This document shows, in pieces, positions 19,696-29,210 of a stretch of DNA of 64,000 bases (its first letter is position 1; each line of letters starts with the position of its first letter). This DNA is from Saccharophagus sp. K07 (GTDB lineage Bacteria; Pseudomonadota; Gammaproteobacteria; Pseudomonadales; Cellvibrionaceae). Location of the stretch: positions 298,141-362,140 of the forward strand of contig NZ_QRAI01000005.1 of the NCBI RefSeq assembly GCF_014336955.1. The letters run 5' to 3'. The position numbers and the translations under genes were made by a program. The notes under the pieces are model-generated. The model was not told the origin of the DNA and did no database searches. It saw only the letters and a program-made list of their open reading frames with translations.

Positions 19696-20000
19696 GGCTT
19701 AACCGCTATCACAATCAATCGGTATTGCATTGGAGCAATGTTCAAGCCAGCGGTAGAAATTTTGTCTTTGCAATGGAATTCACCTTTGGAAAATAAGTTA
19801 TAAGCTTCGTCTTAATTGTTATAAGCGAGGCATTGAAAGCCATTTAAGCCCCCAAAAGCTCTCTTTCAGGCGTCGCAGCGCGTCCAATCGCGGTTTCTTC
19901 ATAAGCATTTCGATTTTTCTTGGTTCTGAAAGCCGCATCTCATTGATAGATTGCGGACTTACATTTCCATTGACCTATGCGTTTTACCCAGGGGGCATTT
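19696..20000. promoter_or_regulatory. divergent intergenic region with 8-bp direct repeat
   Basis: 305 nt between ligD (minus) and the Mop gene (plus). It must hold promoters for both. The octamer TTATAAGC occurs at 19798-19805 and again at 19819-19826, exactly 21 bp apart, that is two helical turns, as expected for a regulator binding one DNA face. No other structure seen. Confidence 0.3.
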
Positions 20001-20228
20001 GTGACAATCAAGGCAATCAATGCACGTAACCAGTTTCAAGGCACTGTACGGCATATCAAACGTGGCGATGTGGTATCTGAAGTAGAGGTCGATATCGGTC
20101 ATCACGGCACTATTACATCCATCGTTTCAACTACTTCCGTGGACGAATTGGGGCTGAAACCAGGCAGCCCAGTCATAGCGTTGTTCAAGTCCACCGAGGT
20201 GGCCCTTGCGAGCTTCGCGCCGGCTTAA
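20001..20228 (+). CDS. Mop/TOBE-type molybdate-binding protein
   Basis: 75 aa from GTG 20001, the size of single Mop-domain molbindins that bind molybdate or tungstate in oligomers. The sequence starts TIKAINARNQFQGTVRHIKR, the hallmark Mop opening, and carries ITSIVSTTSVDELGLKPGS, the oxyanion-binding half. GGGGG at 19991 is 5 nt from the GTG; an in-frame ATG at 19977 would add 8 atypical residues and lacks a ribosome site. First gene of a probable four-gene operon. Confidence 0.82.
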   Translation: MTIKAINARNQFQGTVRHIKRGDVVSEVEVDIGHHGTITSIVSTTSVDELGLKPGSPVIALFKSTEVALASFAPA

Positions 20229-20267
20229 GCGCTCCTTTTGAACATAAGGTCTGAGAGGATTGGTGTT

Positions 20268-20945
20268 ATGAGTTACAGAGTTTTGGTGGTTCCGGGATTC
20301 CACGGCAGCGGTGATGCACATTGGCAGACTTGGGTCGAAAAAGAGCTGGGTTCCGCCGAACGCGTCAGGGGAATTGACTGGGAGCAACCGATCGTCAAGC
20401 AGTGGGCCAGGGCAATTACCCGTGCACTGGATGAAAGCTCTGTGCCGACAGTGGTTGTTGCGCACAGCTTCGGATGCCTTGCGAGTTCTGTAGCCATCGC
20501 CAGCCGACCCCACCTCGACCTTGCAGCGGTTTTTGTGGCGCCGGCACATCCAGAGCGTTTTGCCCCTTTCGGTGTGCGCAATGATCCTTCATTGCCGAGT
20601 ATTGCCCAGTACCTGCCGGACCGAGCGCTGAATGTGCCTGGCGTGGTGGTGGCGAGTCAAAACGATCCATGGATGAAACTACAACATGCCTATGCATGGG
20701 CGCGCCGTTGGGACTTGGTATTTCACGACGCTGGTGCAGTCGGCCATATCAATGTGGATTCCGGTTTTGGTCCCTGGCCGTGGATTATCGGTGTAATCGA
20801 ATCTGTTGGTGAAAATCTATCTCCGCTGCACACACGAAAAGCTGCCAAAAAAGAGTTTCTCCGTGCTCGCTTGAAGCGAGTCTCGCCCACACCTGGGCTG
20901 ATCACGCGAGCTTCGGCAAAGCCAGAAATTTTGTATTACGCCTAG
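20268..20945 (+). CDS. RBBP9/YdeN-type alpha/beta hydrolase
   Basis: 225 aa. Small serine hydrolase of the RBBP9 family: oxyanion segment VVPGFHGSGDAHWQTW, nucleophile Ser in VVAHSFGCLA, acid Asp in SQNDPWMKL and His in GHINVDSGFGPWP. Substrate unknown. The typical domain is about 185 aa; here a basic C-terminal extension (RKAAKKEFLRARLKR) is added. ATG 20268 follows GAGAGGA; the in-frame TTG at 20238 is not needed. 39 nt after the Mop gene and 34 nt before the peroxiredoxin gene. Confidence 0.82.
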   Translation: MSYRVLVVPGFHGSGDAHWQTWVEKELGSAERVRGIDWEQPIVKQWARAITRALDESSVPTVVVAHSFGCLASSVAIASRPHLDLAAVFVAPAHPERFAPFGVRNDPSLPSIAQYLPDRALNVPGVVVASQNDPWMKLQHAYAWARRWDLVFHDAGAVGHINVDSGFGPWPWIIGVIESVGENLSPLHTRKAAKKEFLRARLKRVSPTPGLITRASAKPEILYYA

Positions 20946-20979
20946 TTGTTTTTTTATTTGCTAACGTGAGGAAAAAAAG

Positions 20980-21615
20980 ATGAGTTTACGTTTAGGTGAT
21001 ACCGCTCCAGATTTTCAACAAGATTCAACCGAAGGAGTAATTCGTTTTCACGAGTGGTTAGGTGATTCCTGGGGCGTTTTGTTCTCCCATCCAGCGGATT
21101 TCACTCCTGTTTGCACCACTGAACTGGGCTTGACCGCAAAACTGAAAAGCGATTTTGCCAAGCGCAATACCAAAGTAATCGCTCTATCTGTTGACCCGGT
21201 TGAGTCCCATAAGCGCTGGATCGACGACATCAACGATACTCAGGACGTGCAGGTGAATTTCCCGATCATTGCGGATTCCGATCGCAAGGTTGCAGAGCTG
21301 TACGACATGATCCACCCGAACGCCAACGCCACACTGACCGTGCGTTCGCTCTTTATTATCGACCCCGCGAAAAAAGTTCGTCTAATTATTACGTACCCCG
21401 CCAGCACTGGACGTAATTTTGACGAGATTTTACGTGTATTGGATTCGCTGCAATTGACGGATAACGAAAAAGTAGCGACGCCAGGAAACTGGAAGCCAGG
21501 TGATGAAGTGGTAATCGTGCCCTCACTGCAAGATGCCGAAGAAATTCAGCGTCGCTTCCCGCAGGGCTATCGAGCGCCACGTCCTTATCTGCGTCTTACC
21601 AAATTAGCAAAATAG
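20980..21615 (+). CDS. 1-Cys peroxiredoxin (Prx6 family)
   Basis: 211 aa. Reduces peroxides through the peroxidatic Cys45 in HPADFTPVCTTELG, with the conserved Arg region in TLTVRSLFIIDP. The length and C-terminal dimerisation extension (TPGNWKPGDEVVIVPSL and RPYLRLTK) mark the Prx6-like group rather than 2-Cys AhpC. Cytosolic, no signal peptide. ATG after GAGGAAAAAAAG. Probable operon with the hydrolase before it and the amidotransferase after it. Confidence 0.93.
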   Translation: MSLRLGDTAPDFQQDSTEGVIRFHEWLGDSWGVLFSHPADFTPVCTTELGLTAKLKSDFAKRNTKVIALSVDPVESHKRWIDDINDTQDVQVNFPIIADSDRKVAELYDMIHPNANATLTVRSLFIIDPAKKVRLIITYPASTGRNFDEILRVLDSLQLTDNEKVATPGNWKPGDEVVIVPSLQDAEEIQRRFPQGYRAPRPYLRLTKLAK

Positions 21616-21637
21616 ACGATTTGTTAAGAACGAGACA

Positions 21638-22483
21638 ATGTGCCAGCTGTTTGCACTGACCAGCCCCCAACCTATCTCACCGGATTTTTCCCTGCGCGGG
21701 TTTTTCCAGCGCGGTGGAAATACCGGTGAGCATGCCGACGGATGGGGACTGGCTTTATTCCATTCCGGTGAAACCAAAATCCACACCCACGTTACCGCGG
21801 CGCATAGTTGTAGTACCGCACGGGAAATTCTGCACGCAAAACCGCGTGCAACCACTGTGCTTGCACATATTCGCAAAGCGACTGCTGGGGCTATCTCTAC
21901 AGTCAATACTCATCCGTTTATGCGCGAGCTTTGGGGCGAGTCCTGGTTGTTTGCGCACAATGGTGATTTGAAAGAGTTTTATCCTGAATTAAACGGTTGC
22001 TTCCAGCCGCTCGGTCAAACCGATAGCGAGCGCGCCTTCTGCCTCTTGTGCACAGAACTTGAAGCTCGCTTCCCATCCAAGCCGGCGGTAAATGAGCTTG
22101 CGGAGTTTTTGCAGGAGCGCAGCGCAGAAATTGCGAAATTCGGCACATTTAATTTTTTGCTCAGTAATGGCAATTTGCTCTTTGCCCATTGCACCACCGA
22201 GCTGTATTGGACATGCAGAAAACCGCCATTTGGAAAAATTCAGTTGGTGGATGTGGATTTTTCCATTGATCTAGCGGAGATCAATCGGGCCGAAGAGCAG
22301 ATGTTCGTTATTGCCACTAAACCTTTGACTCGAGGCGAACCTTGGTCGCCGATGGGAAGAGGGGAACTGCGCGTTTTCCAAAATGGCGACATGATCATTG
22401 GACTGTTGCCAACTCCATCAACGCCAGCGGCATCACTCGATTGGAATCGGGGCTGGCAGTCTCAACAGATCGTTATTTCTTGA
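21638..22483 (+). CDS. class II glutamine amidotransferase (YafJ-like)
   Basis: 281 aa. N-terminal nucleophile (Ntn) amidotransferase: Cys2 follows the initiator Met in MCQLFALTS, with conserved ADGWGLALF, HIRKAT and THPFMRELWGESWLFAHNGD motifs. The YafJ/DUG3-like stand-alone group has no fused synthase domain; DUG3 of yeast acts in glutathione breakdown, but the role here is not fixed. It lies 22 nt after the peroxiredoxin gene, and ends the operon before the sulfur island. Confidence 0.88.
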   Translation: MCQLFALTSPQPISPDFSLRGFFQRGGNTGEHADGWGLALFHSGETKIHTHVTAAHSCSTAREILHAKPRATTVLAHIRKATAGAISTVNTHPFMRELWGESWLFAHNGDLKEFYPELNGCFQPLGQTDSERAFCLLCTELEARFPSKPAVNELAEFLQERSAEIAKFGTFNFLLSNGNLLFAHCTTELYWTCRKPPFGKIQLVDVDFSIDLAEINRAEEQMFVIATKPLTRGEPWSPMGRGELRVFQNGDMIIGLLPTPSTPAASLDWNRGWQSQQIVIS

Positions 22484-22635
22484 GAAGTGCGCCGGTTCCC
22501 GCCCATCTATAAGGGCAATGTAAAGGAGCCGGAGCATTTCAAATATCTAGATAAGCTAAGCAGAATATCTTGGTTTTCGATAAAAACACCTTTGAGTAAG
22601 ATCACACCCGTCATAACGCCAAACGGTAAATTAAG

Positions 22636-22821
22636 ATGACTAATCGAGATATCAATGTTCTCGGCGGACTGGAAGAAGTCCTTGAAGATATCCGAGGACA
22701 GCTTTCCCAAATTCAGTTCGGTTCGCTTGAAATATCGGTTCATAACGGACAAGTCGTTCAAATCGAACGCCGCGAAAAAAAGCGATACGAAAGAAGAGAA
22801 CAGCAAAAGTCGTTACGCTGA
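22636..22821 (+). CDS. YezD family small protein (DUF2292)
   Basis: 61 aa. The core FGSLEISVHNGQVVQIERREKK matches the short YezD/DUF2292 family that repeatedly occurs beside sulfate or cysteine assimilation genes; molecular function unknown. N-terminal half is amphipathic helix (LEEVLEDIRGQLSQIQ), the C-terminus is strongly basic. It is the first gene of the sulfur island, 125 nt before the porin gene. ATG 22636 has only a weak ribosome site. Confidence 0.72.
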   Translation: MTNRDINVLGGLEEVLEDIRGQLSQIQFGSLEISVHNGQVVQIERREKKRYERREQQKSLR

Positions 22822-22946
22822 TATTGAAAACAATTCGCCGACCGGTAAACCGAAGGCTCTTTAAACCTAAACCAAAAAACATTTGTTATGTGCGCCCCAC
22901 CGAATAAACGGACGGCGTTAACCAAAAAAATATTGAGAGAGAGAAA

Positions 22947-23999
22947 ATGAAAAAGTTGCCATTGTATGTTGCCCTTGGGGTTGTTTTTTCTGGTGCTCAG
23001 CCGGTTTTGGCTGACGACACTGCTGGCTTGAAATTTTATGGCCGCGCCCACGTTTCCACAGATTATCTGGACAACGGCGAAGACAGTGATTTGAACGTTT
23101 CCAGCAACTCCAGCCGAATTGGTGTGCGTGCCAGTACTGATCTCGGAAATGGCTTGAAAGGTATTTTGCAAGTTGAAACTCAGATTAACTACGACAATGG
23201 TAATGGTAATCTCGCAAGCCGTGATACCTTTGTTGGTTTGGAAGGTGGTTTTGGTCGAGTTCGATTCGGTCAAATTGATACCCCACTCAAGCAAATCCGC
23301 ACTGCGGTAGATTTCTTCGGTGATCAAATTGGTGATTTGCGTGCTCTGACTCGTCTTAACGGCAGTACTGGTGCGCCTTTCACTGGGCAAGATTTTGATG
23401 CTCGCTTCCGCAACGGCGTTTATTACAACACCCCTTCTTTTGGTGGTGGTCTGGTATTCAATTTCCACTACACCCCGGAAGTAAAAGAAGCAACCAATCT
23501 GGAAGACAAATCTGCCGCTTACAGCACATCGCTGACTTACGATTCAGGAAAACTTTATTTAGCTGTTGCTCATGAACAATGGGAAAGCGTGGAAGATTCC
23601 AGTGCACTGCGTCTGGGTGCTCGTTACAAATTGAATGATTGGACTTTCGGCGCATTGTTCCAACAAGCCACCATCAAAAATATCCCAACTGGCGATGAAG
23701 ATGTACAAGTGGTTGGCTTAGGTGCTTCTTACAAAATTTCTTCCAAATGGCTGGTTAAAGGTCAAGTCTACAACCTGGATGCAAAAGATCGAGAAGATAG
23801 CGGCACCAATCTGTTGGCCATAGGTGCTGACTATGTTCTCAGCAATCAATTCCGAGTTCTCTTTGCGTATGCGCAAGCTGACAACGAGGATGTTGCTGCT
23901 TACCGGATCACCGGCGGTGGCGGTTATGGTGATTCCATCGCGACCAAACCGGGCGAAACTGCTAGCGGTTTGTCAGTTGGATTTCGCTACGACTTTTAA
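22947..23999 (+). CDS. outer-membrane porin, Gram-negative trimeric type
   Basis: 350 aa with a clear signal peptide (MKKLPLYVALGVVFSGAQPVLA) and an N-terminal strand LKFYGRAHVSTDYLD typical of the Porin_4/OmpC-like family. Alternating strands and the constriction-loop region follow, and the protein ends in an aromatic residue after LSVGFRYDF, the BAM recognition signal. Its position in front of sulfate-uptake genes suggests that it admits sulfate or organosulfur anions; that is inference. ATG after GAGAGAGAAA. Confidence 0.88.
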   Translation: MKKLPLYVALGVVFSGAQPVLADDTAGLKFYGRAHVSTDYLDNGEDSDLNVSSNSSRIGVRASTDLGNGLKGILQVETQINYDNGNGNLASRDTFVGLEGGFGRVRFGQIDTPLKQIRTAVDFFGDQIGDLRALTRLNGSTGAPFTGQDFDARFRNGVYYNTPSFGGGLVFNFHYTPEVKEATNLEDKSAAYSTSLTYDSGKLYLAVAHEQWESVEDSSALRLGARYKLNDWTFGALFQQATIKNIPTGDEDVQVVGLGASYKISSKWLVKGQVYNLDAKDREDSGTNLLAIGADYVLSNQFRVLFAYAQADNEDVAAYRITGGGGYGDSIATKPGETASGLSVGFRYDF

Positions 24000-24006
24000 T
24001 GGTTTG

Positions 24007-24046
24007 GCCCACAACATTGTTGCGGGCTCCTAGTTCAACTTTTTTT
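24007..24046 (+). terminator. hairpin after porin gene, possible terminator/attenuator
   Basis: GCCCACAA pairs with TTGCGGGC (one mismatch, loop CATTG) 7 nt after the porin stop; a run of seven T follows 12 nt later. The distance makes efficient termination uncertain. Confidence 0.4.
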
Positions 24047-24100
24047 ATGAATGCCGCTTATCGGTATTTGCTAACGGTCTCTAGATAAAAGGAATATTCC

Positions 24101-25111
24101 ATGTTGCTTAAAAGTGTTAAAAAGTCCTTGCTGGTCCTGACCCTGGGGCTCACCGCCAGCGCCGCAAGCTGGGCTCAAGAAGTGAAATTGTTGAATGTCT
24201 CTTACGATCCAACTCGCGAACTGTACGCAGAATTCAACAAGGCATTTGTTGCCCACTGGCAAAAAACTGCGAACCAAAAAGTGACTGTGAGTCAGTCTCA
24301 CGGCGGTTCTGGTAAACAAGCTCGTTCCGTTATCGACGGTTTGGCGGCAGACGTGGTGACTTTGGCTTTGGCGTACGATATTGACGCTCTGTACGATGAA
24401 GCCAAGCTGATTCCAGAAAACTGGCAATCTCGTTTGCCCAATAACAGCTCTCCTTACACCTCTACCATCGTATTCGTAGTGCGTAAGGGCAACCCAAAAA
24501 ATATCAAAGACTGGGATGATCTGGTAAAACCGGGCATTCAAGTGATTACGCCAAACCCCAAAACCTCGGGTGGAGCGCGCTGGAACTACCTGGCTGCATG
24601 GGCTTACGCGAAAAAAGCCTACGGTTCTGACGAAAAAGCACGTGAATTCGTTGCCAAACTCTACAAAAACGTTCCAGTTCTGGACTCTGGCGCTCGCGGC
24701 AGTACCACCACATTTGCCCAACGCCAATTGGGTGATGTATTCCTGTCTTGGGAAAACGAAGCCTTCTTGATCGAAAAAGAATTCGGTGTTGGCAAATTCG
24801 AAGTAATCGTTCCATCACTGTCAATTCTCGCGGAACCGCCGGTAACTGTCGTCGACAAGAATGTCGAGAAAAATGGTACTCGTAAAGTGGCTGAAGCTTA
24901 CCTGAATTTCTTGTACTCCAAAGAAGGTCAGGAAATTGCGGGCAAAAACTTCTACCGTCCACGTGATCCAGAAGTTGCTGCGAAATTCTCCAACATCTTC
25001 CCTGAAGTCAAGTTGGTAACCATCGACGAAGAATTCGGCGGCTGGCGTAAAGCCCAAACCGAACACTTCAGTGATGGTGGAATTTTCGACCAGATCTACC
25101 AGCCACAGTAA
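24101..25111 (+). CDS. sbp: sulfate ABC transporter substrate-binding protein
   Basis: 336 aa periplasmic binding protein. Signal peptide [15 protein letters not shown], then the family opening [20 protein letters not shown], the sulfate-binding [14 protein letters not shown] and [20 protein letters not shown]. Captures sulfate or thiosulfate and delivers it to CysT/CysW/CysA. AAGGAA before the ATG. A strong hairpin separates it from cysT, which would keep the binding protein more abundant than the permease. Confidence 0.95.
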   Translation: MLLKSVKKSLLVLTLGLTASAASWAQEVKLLNVSYDPTRELYAEFNKAFVAHWQKTANQKVTVSQSHGGSGKQARSVIDGLAADVVTLALAYDIDALYDEAKLIPENWQSRLPNNSSPYTSTIVFVVRKGNPKNIKDWDDLVKPGIQVITPNPKTSGGARWNYLAAWAYAKKAYGSDEKAREFVAKLYKNVPVLDSGARGSTTTFAQRQLGDVFLSWENEAFLIEKEFGVGKFEVIVPSLSILAEPPVTVVDKNVEKNGTRKVAEAYLNFLYSKEGQEIAGKNFYRPRDPEVAAKFSNIFPEVKLVTIDEEFGGWRKAQTEHFSDGGIFDQIYQPQ

Positions 25112-25135
25112 GTAATTAATAGGTAGCATTCACCT

Positions 25136-25160
25136 GCACCGGCATTCGCCGGTGCGGTTT
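25136..25160 (+). terminator. intercistronic terminator/attenuator sbp-cysT
   Basis: Perfect stem GCACCGGC against GCCGGTGC with ATTC loop followed by GGTTTTAT, located between the sbp stop and the cysT start. Likely partial termination that lowers permease expression relative to the binding protein. Confidence 0.7.
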
Positions 25161-25184
25161 TATCCAAAACAAGAAAATAGAAAC

Positions 25185-26015
25185 ATGCGCTCTATTAGAA
25201 AACCCTCCGTTATACCCGGTTTCGGATTATCATTGGGATTTGCCGCATTTTACGCCAGTCTCATAGTGTTTATTCCTTTAGCCGCCTTGTTTGCCAAGTC
25301 ATTTACGCTGACGTGGGATGAATTTTGGAAAACGGTGCTCCACCCTCAAGCTATAGCAAGTTATAAACTAAGTTTGGGTGCATCCTTTATTGGTGCCTGT
25401 ATCAACCTTGTTTTTGGCTTTATCGTCGCTTGGGTTTTGGTGCGTTATCAATTTTTTGGAAAAAAGGTCGTCGACGCATTAGTTGATCTTCCTTTTGCTC
25501 TGCCTACAGCTGTAGCTGGTATCGCATTAACAACGCTTTATGCTCCCCAGGGTTGGATAGGTCAATTCTTGTCCCCACTTGGGATTAAGGTTGCTTATGC
25601 CCCATTGGGCGTAGTCGTGGCACTGACTTTTATTGGATTACCTTTTGTCGTTCGCACAGTGCAGCCAGTATTGGAAGAATTGGAAAAAGAAATCGAAGAA
25701 GCGGCTGCGAGCTTGGGAGCAGGACGCTGGGCTACCTTCCGTCGAATTCTTTTCCCCGCATTGTTACCTGCGCTTTTAACCGGTTTTGCTTTGGCATTTG
25801 CCCGAGCTGTAGGTGAGTATGGTTCGGTGGTATTTATCAGCGGCAACATGCCTTACAAAACTGAAATTACTCCGCTTTTGATCGTCACCAAGCTTGAACA
25901 ATATAACTATGCCGGAGCAGCTGCGCTTGCCGTCGTATTGTTGACGTTTTCATTTGTTCTTCTGTTGCTAATCAACATTTTGCAACATTGGAGCAGCAAA
26001 AGGGCTGGAGGTTAA
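25185..26015 (+). CDS. cysT: sulfate ABC transporter permease CysT (CysU)
   Basis: 276 aa inner-membrane permease. Begins [19 protein letters not shown]; six TM segments; the EAA loop that docks the ATPase reads [20 protein letters not shown]. Family block [20 protein letters not shown] is present. ATG 25185 is used; the in-frame GTG at 25152 lies within the preceding hairpin and is unlikely. One base separates its stop from the cysW ATG. Confidence 0.95.
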   Translation: MRSIRKPSVIPGFGLSLGFAAFYASLIVFIPLAALFAKSFTLTWDEFWKTVLHPQAIASYKLSLGASFIGACINLVFGFIVAWVLVRYQFFGKKVVDALVDLPFALPTAVAGIALTTLYAPQGWIGQFLSPLGIKVAYAPLGVVVALTFIGLPFVVRTVQPVLEELEKEIEEAAASLGAGRWATFRRILFPALLPALLTGFALAFARAVGEYGSVVFISGNMPYKTEITPLLIVTKLEQYNYAGAAALAVVLLTFSFVLLLLINILQHWSSKRAGG

Positions 26016-26016
26016 G

Positions 26017-26913
26017 ATGGCAGGTGCTGTTTCCAATTTAGGGCGACGTAGCGCAAATATAACTGACGCTGTTAGCGAGCCTTTTTTGGTTCGTTGGGGT
26101 TTGATCGCGGTTGCGCTGATATTTTTGGCGTTATTCCTTGTAATACCACTGATTGCAGTATTTAAAGAAGCTTTTTCAAAAGGCGTGGAAGTTTATTTTG
26201 CCTCGATTCGCGAGCCGGATGCGTGGGCTGCGGTTAAACTGACACTGCTGGCCGCTGCTATTGCGGTACCTTTGAATGTGATTTTTGGTATTTCCGCTGC
26301 ATGGGCTATCACTAAATTTCGTTTTCGCGGAAAACAGGTGTTGATTACCTTGATCGATTTGCCATTTGCCGTATCGCCAGTTGTTGCAGGTTTGATTTAT
26401 GTATTGTTGTTCGGTACGAAAGGCTGGCTTGGTCCCTGGTTAGGGGAACATGACATCAAGATTATTTTTGCGGTACCCGGGATTGTTCTCGCCACAATTT
26501 TTGTGACCTTCCCGTTTGTTGCGAGAGAGTTGATTCCCTTGATGGAAGAGCAGGGGACTTCTTATGAAGAAGCCGCTCTTACATTGGGTGCAAGTGGTTG
26601 GCAAACCTTTTGGAAAGTCACTTTGCCATCGATTAAGTGGGGTTTGTTGTACGGCATTATTTTGTGTAATGCGCGCGCTATGGGCGAGTTCGGTGCGGTA
26701 TCGGTTGTATCCGGACATATTCGCGGTCAAACCAATACGCTGCCGCTGCACATTGAGATTCTTTACAACGAATATCAATTCGCAGCCGCATTTGCAGCAG
26801 CTTCGCTGCTGGCGGGATTGGCGTTGGTAACGCTGGCTGTCAAATCCTTTTTGGAGTGGCAGCACGTTCGCGATAGAGAAAAAGCGGCGCGGGCGGCAGC
26901 GCAACAAGAATAA
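26017..26913 (+). CDS. cysW: sulfate ABC transporter permease CysW
   Basis: 298 aa, six TM segments, partner of CysT. Family block [20 protein letters not shown] and the EAA loop [20 protein letters not shown] are visible. GGAGG in the end of cysT serves as ribosome site for ATG 26017, which shows tight translational coupling. The C-terminus is a charged tail ([13 protein letters not shown]). Confidence 0.95.
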   Translation: MAGAVSNLGRRSANITDAVSEPFLVRWGLIAVALIFLALFLVIPLIAVFKEAFSKGVEVYFASIREPDAWAAVKLTLLAAAIAVPLNVIFGISAAWAITKFRFRGKQVLITLIDLPFAVSPVVAGLIYVLLFGTKGWLGPWLGEHDIKIIFAVPGIVLATIFVTFPFVARELIPLMEEQGTSYEEAALTLGASGWQTFWKVTLPSIKWGLLYGIILCNARAMGEFGAVSVVSGHIRGQTNTLPLHIEILYNEYQFAAAFAAASLLAGLALVTLAVKSFLEWQHVRDREKAARAAAQQE

Positions 26914-27017
26914 CCGCAACTGAGGATATCGTCATGAATACAGCAGTCGGCTTGGGGTCAGGTACATCCGATCAAGTATTCGAAGGAAGCACTGAAAGAT
27001 TTTCTTTGAGAGAGACT

Positions 27018-28076
27018 ATGAGTATCGAAGTCAAAAACATACAAAAGAAATTCGGCGAATTTAAAGCGCTGGACGATGTATCACTGGATTTCCCTACGGG
27101 AGAACTGGTTGCGCTGCTCGGTCCGTCTGGTTGCGGAAAAACTACGTTGCTGCGAATTATTGCCGGTTTGGAAACGCCAGATGCCGGGATTGTACAATTT
27201 CACGGTGAAGATGCGACTCATGTACATGTGCGTCAGCGCAAGGTCGGTTTCGTATTTCAACACTACGCGCTGTTCCGCCATATGACCGTATTCGACAACG
27301 TCGCATTCGGTTTGACGGTGCGTCCGCGTGACAAGCGTCCGAGCAAAAAAGAAATTGCCGAGCGCGTGCACGAGTTGCTGCGTTTGGTTCAATTGGACTG
27401 GTTGGCAGATCGTTACCCGGATCAATTATCCGGCGGTCAGCGCCAACGTATTGCCTTGGCTCGTGCTTTGGCGGTAGAACCTAAAGTACTGTTGTTGGAT
27501 GAACCCTTCGGTGCTCTGGACGCTAAAGTTCGCAAGGATCTGCGTCGCTGGCTGCGCCGTCTGCACGATGAACTGCATATCACCTCTATCTTTGTGACAC
27601 ATGATCAGGAAGAAGCAATGGAAGTTGCGGATCGCATAGTCGTGTTGAACAAAGGAAAAATCGAACAGATTGGCACTCCAGACGAAGTCTATAACAACCC
27701 GGCAACGCCGTTTGTTTACGACTTTATCGGCCAGGTGAATTTATTCCACAGCCGTGTTCAGCAAGGTTGGGCGCATATTGGCGATATAAAACTGCCTGCG
27801 CCCGAGCACAACGAAGTGCATGATCAAGCGGCTGTCACCTATGTGCGCCCGCACGATATCGAATTGCAGGCCGGCCCTGGCGAAGGATTTATTCCGGCGA
27901 CTGTCGACAGTATAAGTACCGCAGGTGCGGTGTTGCGTATCGAACTGCGTCATTCCCTGGGTGACAATATCATTCACGTGGAATTGCCGCGTTCTCAGGA
28001 GCGCTTGTTGGATTTGCGTCCGGGTGCGCAGGTTTATGCACGGCCGACCAATTCCAAAGTGTTCCTGCAAGGTTAA
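27018..28076 (+). CDS. cysA: sulfate/thiosulfate import ATP-binding protein CysA
   Basis: 352 aa from ATG 27018 ([15 protein letters not shown], canonical CysA start, GAGAGAG upstream). ABC domain with Walker [11 protein letters not shown], signature [15 protein letters not shown] and Walker [13 protein letters not shown], then a C-terminal TOBE-like regulatory domain (about 240-350). An in-frame ATG at 26934 would add 28 residues unlike the family. It is the only ATPase in this island and must energise both permease pairs if the second works. Confidence 0.95.
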   Translation: MSIEVKNIQKKFGEFKALDDVSLDFPTGELVALLGPSGCGKTTLLRIIAGLETPDAGIVQFHGEDATHVHVRQRKVGFVFQHYALFRHMTVFDNVAFGLTVRPRDKRPSKKEIAERVHELLRLVQLDWLADRYPDQLSGGQRQRIALARALAVEPKVLLLDEPFGALDAKVRKDLRRWLRRLHDELHITSIFVTHDQEEAMEVADRIVVLNKGKIEQIGTPDEVYNNPATPFVYDFIGQVNLFHSRVQQGWAHIGDIKLPAPEHNEVHDQAAVTYVRPHDIELQAGPGEGFIPATVDSISTAGAVLRIELRHSLGDNIIHVELPRSQERLLDLRPGAQVYARPTNSKVFLQG

Positions 28077-28090
28077 AGTTAGTATAGAGA

Positions 28091-28123
28091 GAAGATCAGC
28101 GGCTTAGATGGCCAATGATCTTC
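28091..28123 (+). other. intercistronic hairpin cysA-sbp2
   Basis: GAAGATCA at 28091-28098 pairs perfectly with TGATCTTC at 28116-28123, with an inner GGC/GCC pairing. No T-run follows, so it looks like an mRNA-stabilising or processing hairpin rather than a terminator. Confidence 0.5.
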
Positions 28124-28198
28124 ACGGAAGGTAAAAAAATTCAAGGACGGGATATTCCCAAGCCTGGGATTCTAAGAGTTGCGAGAGAGAGCTGACCA

Positions 28199-29196
28199 AT
28201 GAAAAAAATACTATTGTCGTTTTTGGTTTTGTTTGCTGCGGGTAATGTTGCAGCACAAGAAATTCTGAATGCATCTTACGATGTATCGCGCGAACTGTTC
28301 GCGGCCATCAACCCGAAATTTGAAGCTGAGTGGAAAAACAGAATGGTCAAGAGATCAAAGTGCAACAATCGCACGCTGGTTCGTCTACACAGGCCACGGC
28401 AATTTTGCAGGGCTTGAAAGCCGATGTTGTCACTTTCAATCAGTCAACGGATATTGATGTACTTCATCAAAAAGGCAAGTTGGTCAGCCCGGATTGGCGC
28501 AACAAGTTCCCCAATAACGCCTCGCCATTTTACTCGACTACTGCATTTTTAGTGCGCAAAGGCAATCCCAAAAATGTGCAGGATTGGGGTGATTTGGCTC
28601 GTCCTGACGTAAAACTGGTTTTCCCCAATCCCAAAACTTCTGGCAATGCCCGTTACACCTATTTGGCAGCATGGATTTATGCCAACGAAACCTTTGCCGG
28701 AGACCAGAAAAAAATCCGCGATTTCGTCGGGAAAGTACTTGGCAATGTAGTGGTATTTGATACCGGCGGTCGCGGTGCAACCACGTCATTCGTCGAGCGT
28801 GAGCTTGGCGACGTGCTCTTGACCTTTGAATCCGAAGTCAATTTGATTCGCAAACAATATGGTGAAGACAAATATGATGTTGTTGTGCCGAAAATCAGTG
28901 TATTGGCTGAGTTTCCTGTTGCTGTAGTGGAAAAAGTGGCTGCCGCAAAAGGTACTAGCAAAGCTGCTCAAGCTTATTTGGATTATCTCTACTCAGCGGA
29001 CGCACAAGAAATTCTGGCGAGTTTCTTTTATCGCGTTCACCACCCAGACGTAGTTGCTGCACATACGGCCCAATTCCCTGCGCTCAAGTTGGTAGCGGTC
29101 GAGAACGTGTTTGGCGATTGGCAAAAAATCAATGAAGAGCATTTTGCTACAGGTGCGACATTGGATCAGTTACTGCGCCAGATTAGCCGTAAATAG
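28199..29196 (+). pseudogene. sbp: second sulfate-binding protein gene, one-base frameshift
   Basis: The reading frame opens at ATG 28199 with signal peptide and [20 protein letters not shown], then shifts at the A-run 28334-28338: five A stand where six would give [18 protein letters not shown]. Downstream the other frame continues in full to 29196 with SNAR/FPNPKTSGNARYTYLAAW and ATTSFVERELGDVLL. It is a paralogue of the sbp gene at 24101. As written, only a 72-residue fragment is made. Everything after the shift is intact, so the lesion is recent, a sequencing error, or tolerated by slippage on the A-run. Confidence 0.88.
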
Positions 29197-29210
29197 GCCC
29201 ATCAACATAT

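Noticed and set aside
22758..23468. 236-codon minus-strand open frame opposite the porin gene
   Set aside because: Shadow of the porin coding frame; low-complexity composition, no signal or motif, and no ribosome site.
24000..24030. Sigma-54 -24/-12 promoter before sbp
   Set aside because: TGGC and TTGC are present, but GG and GC are separated by 14 nt instead of 10; the segment is better explained as a hairpin.
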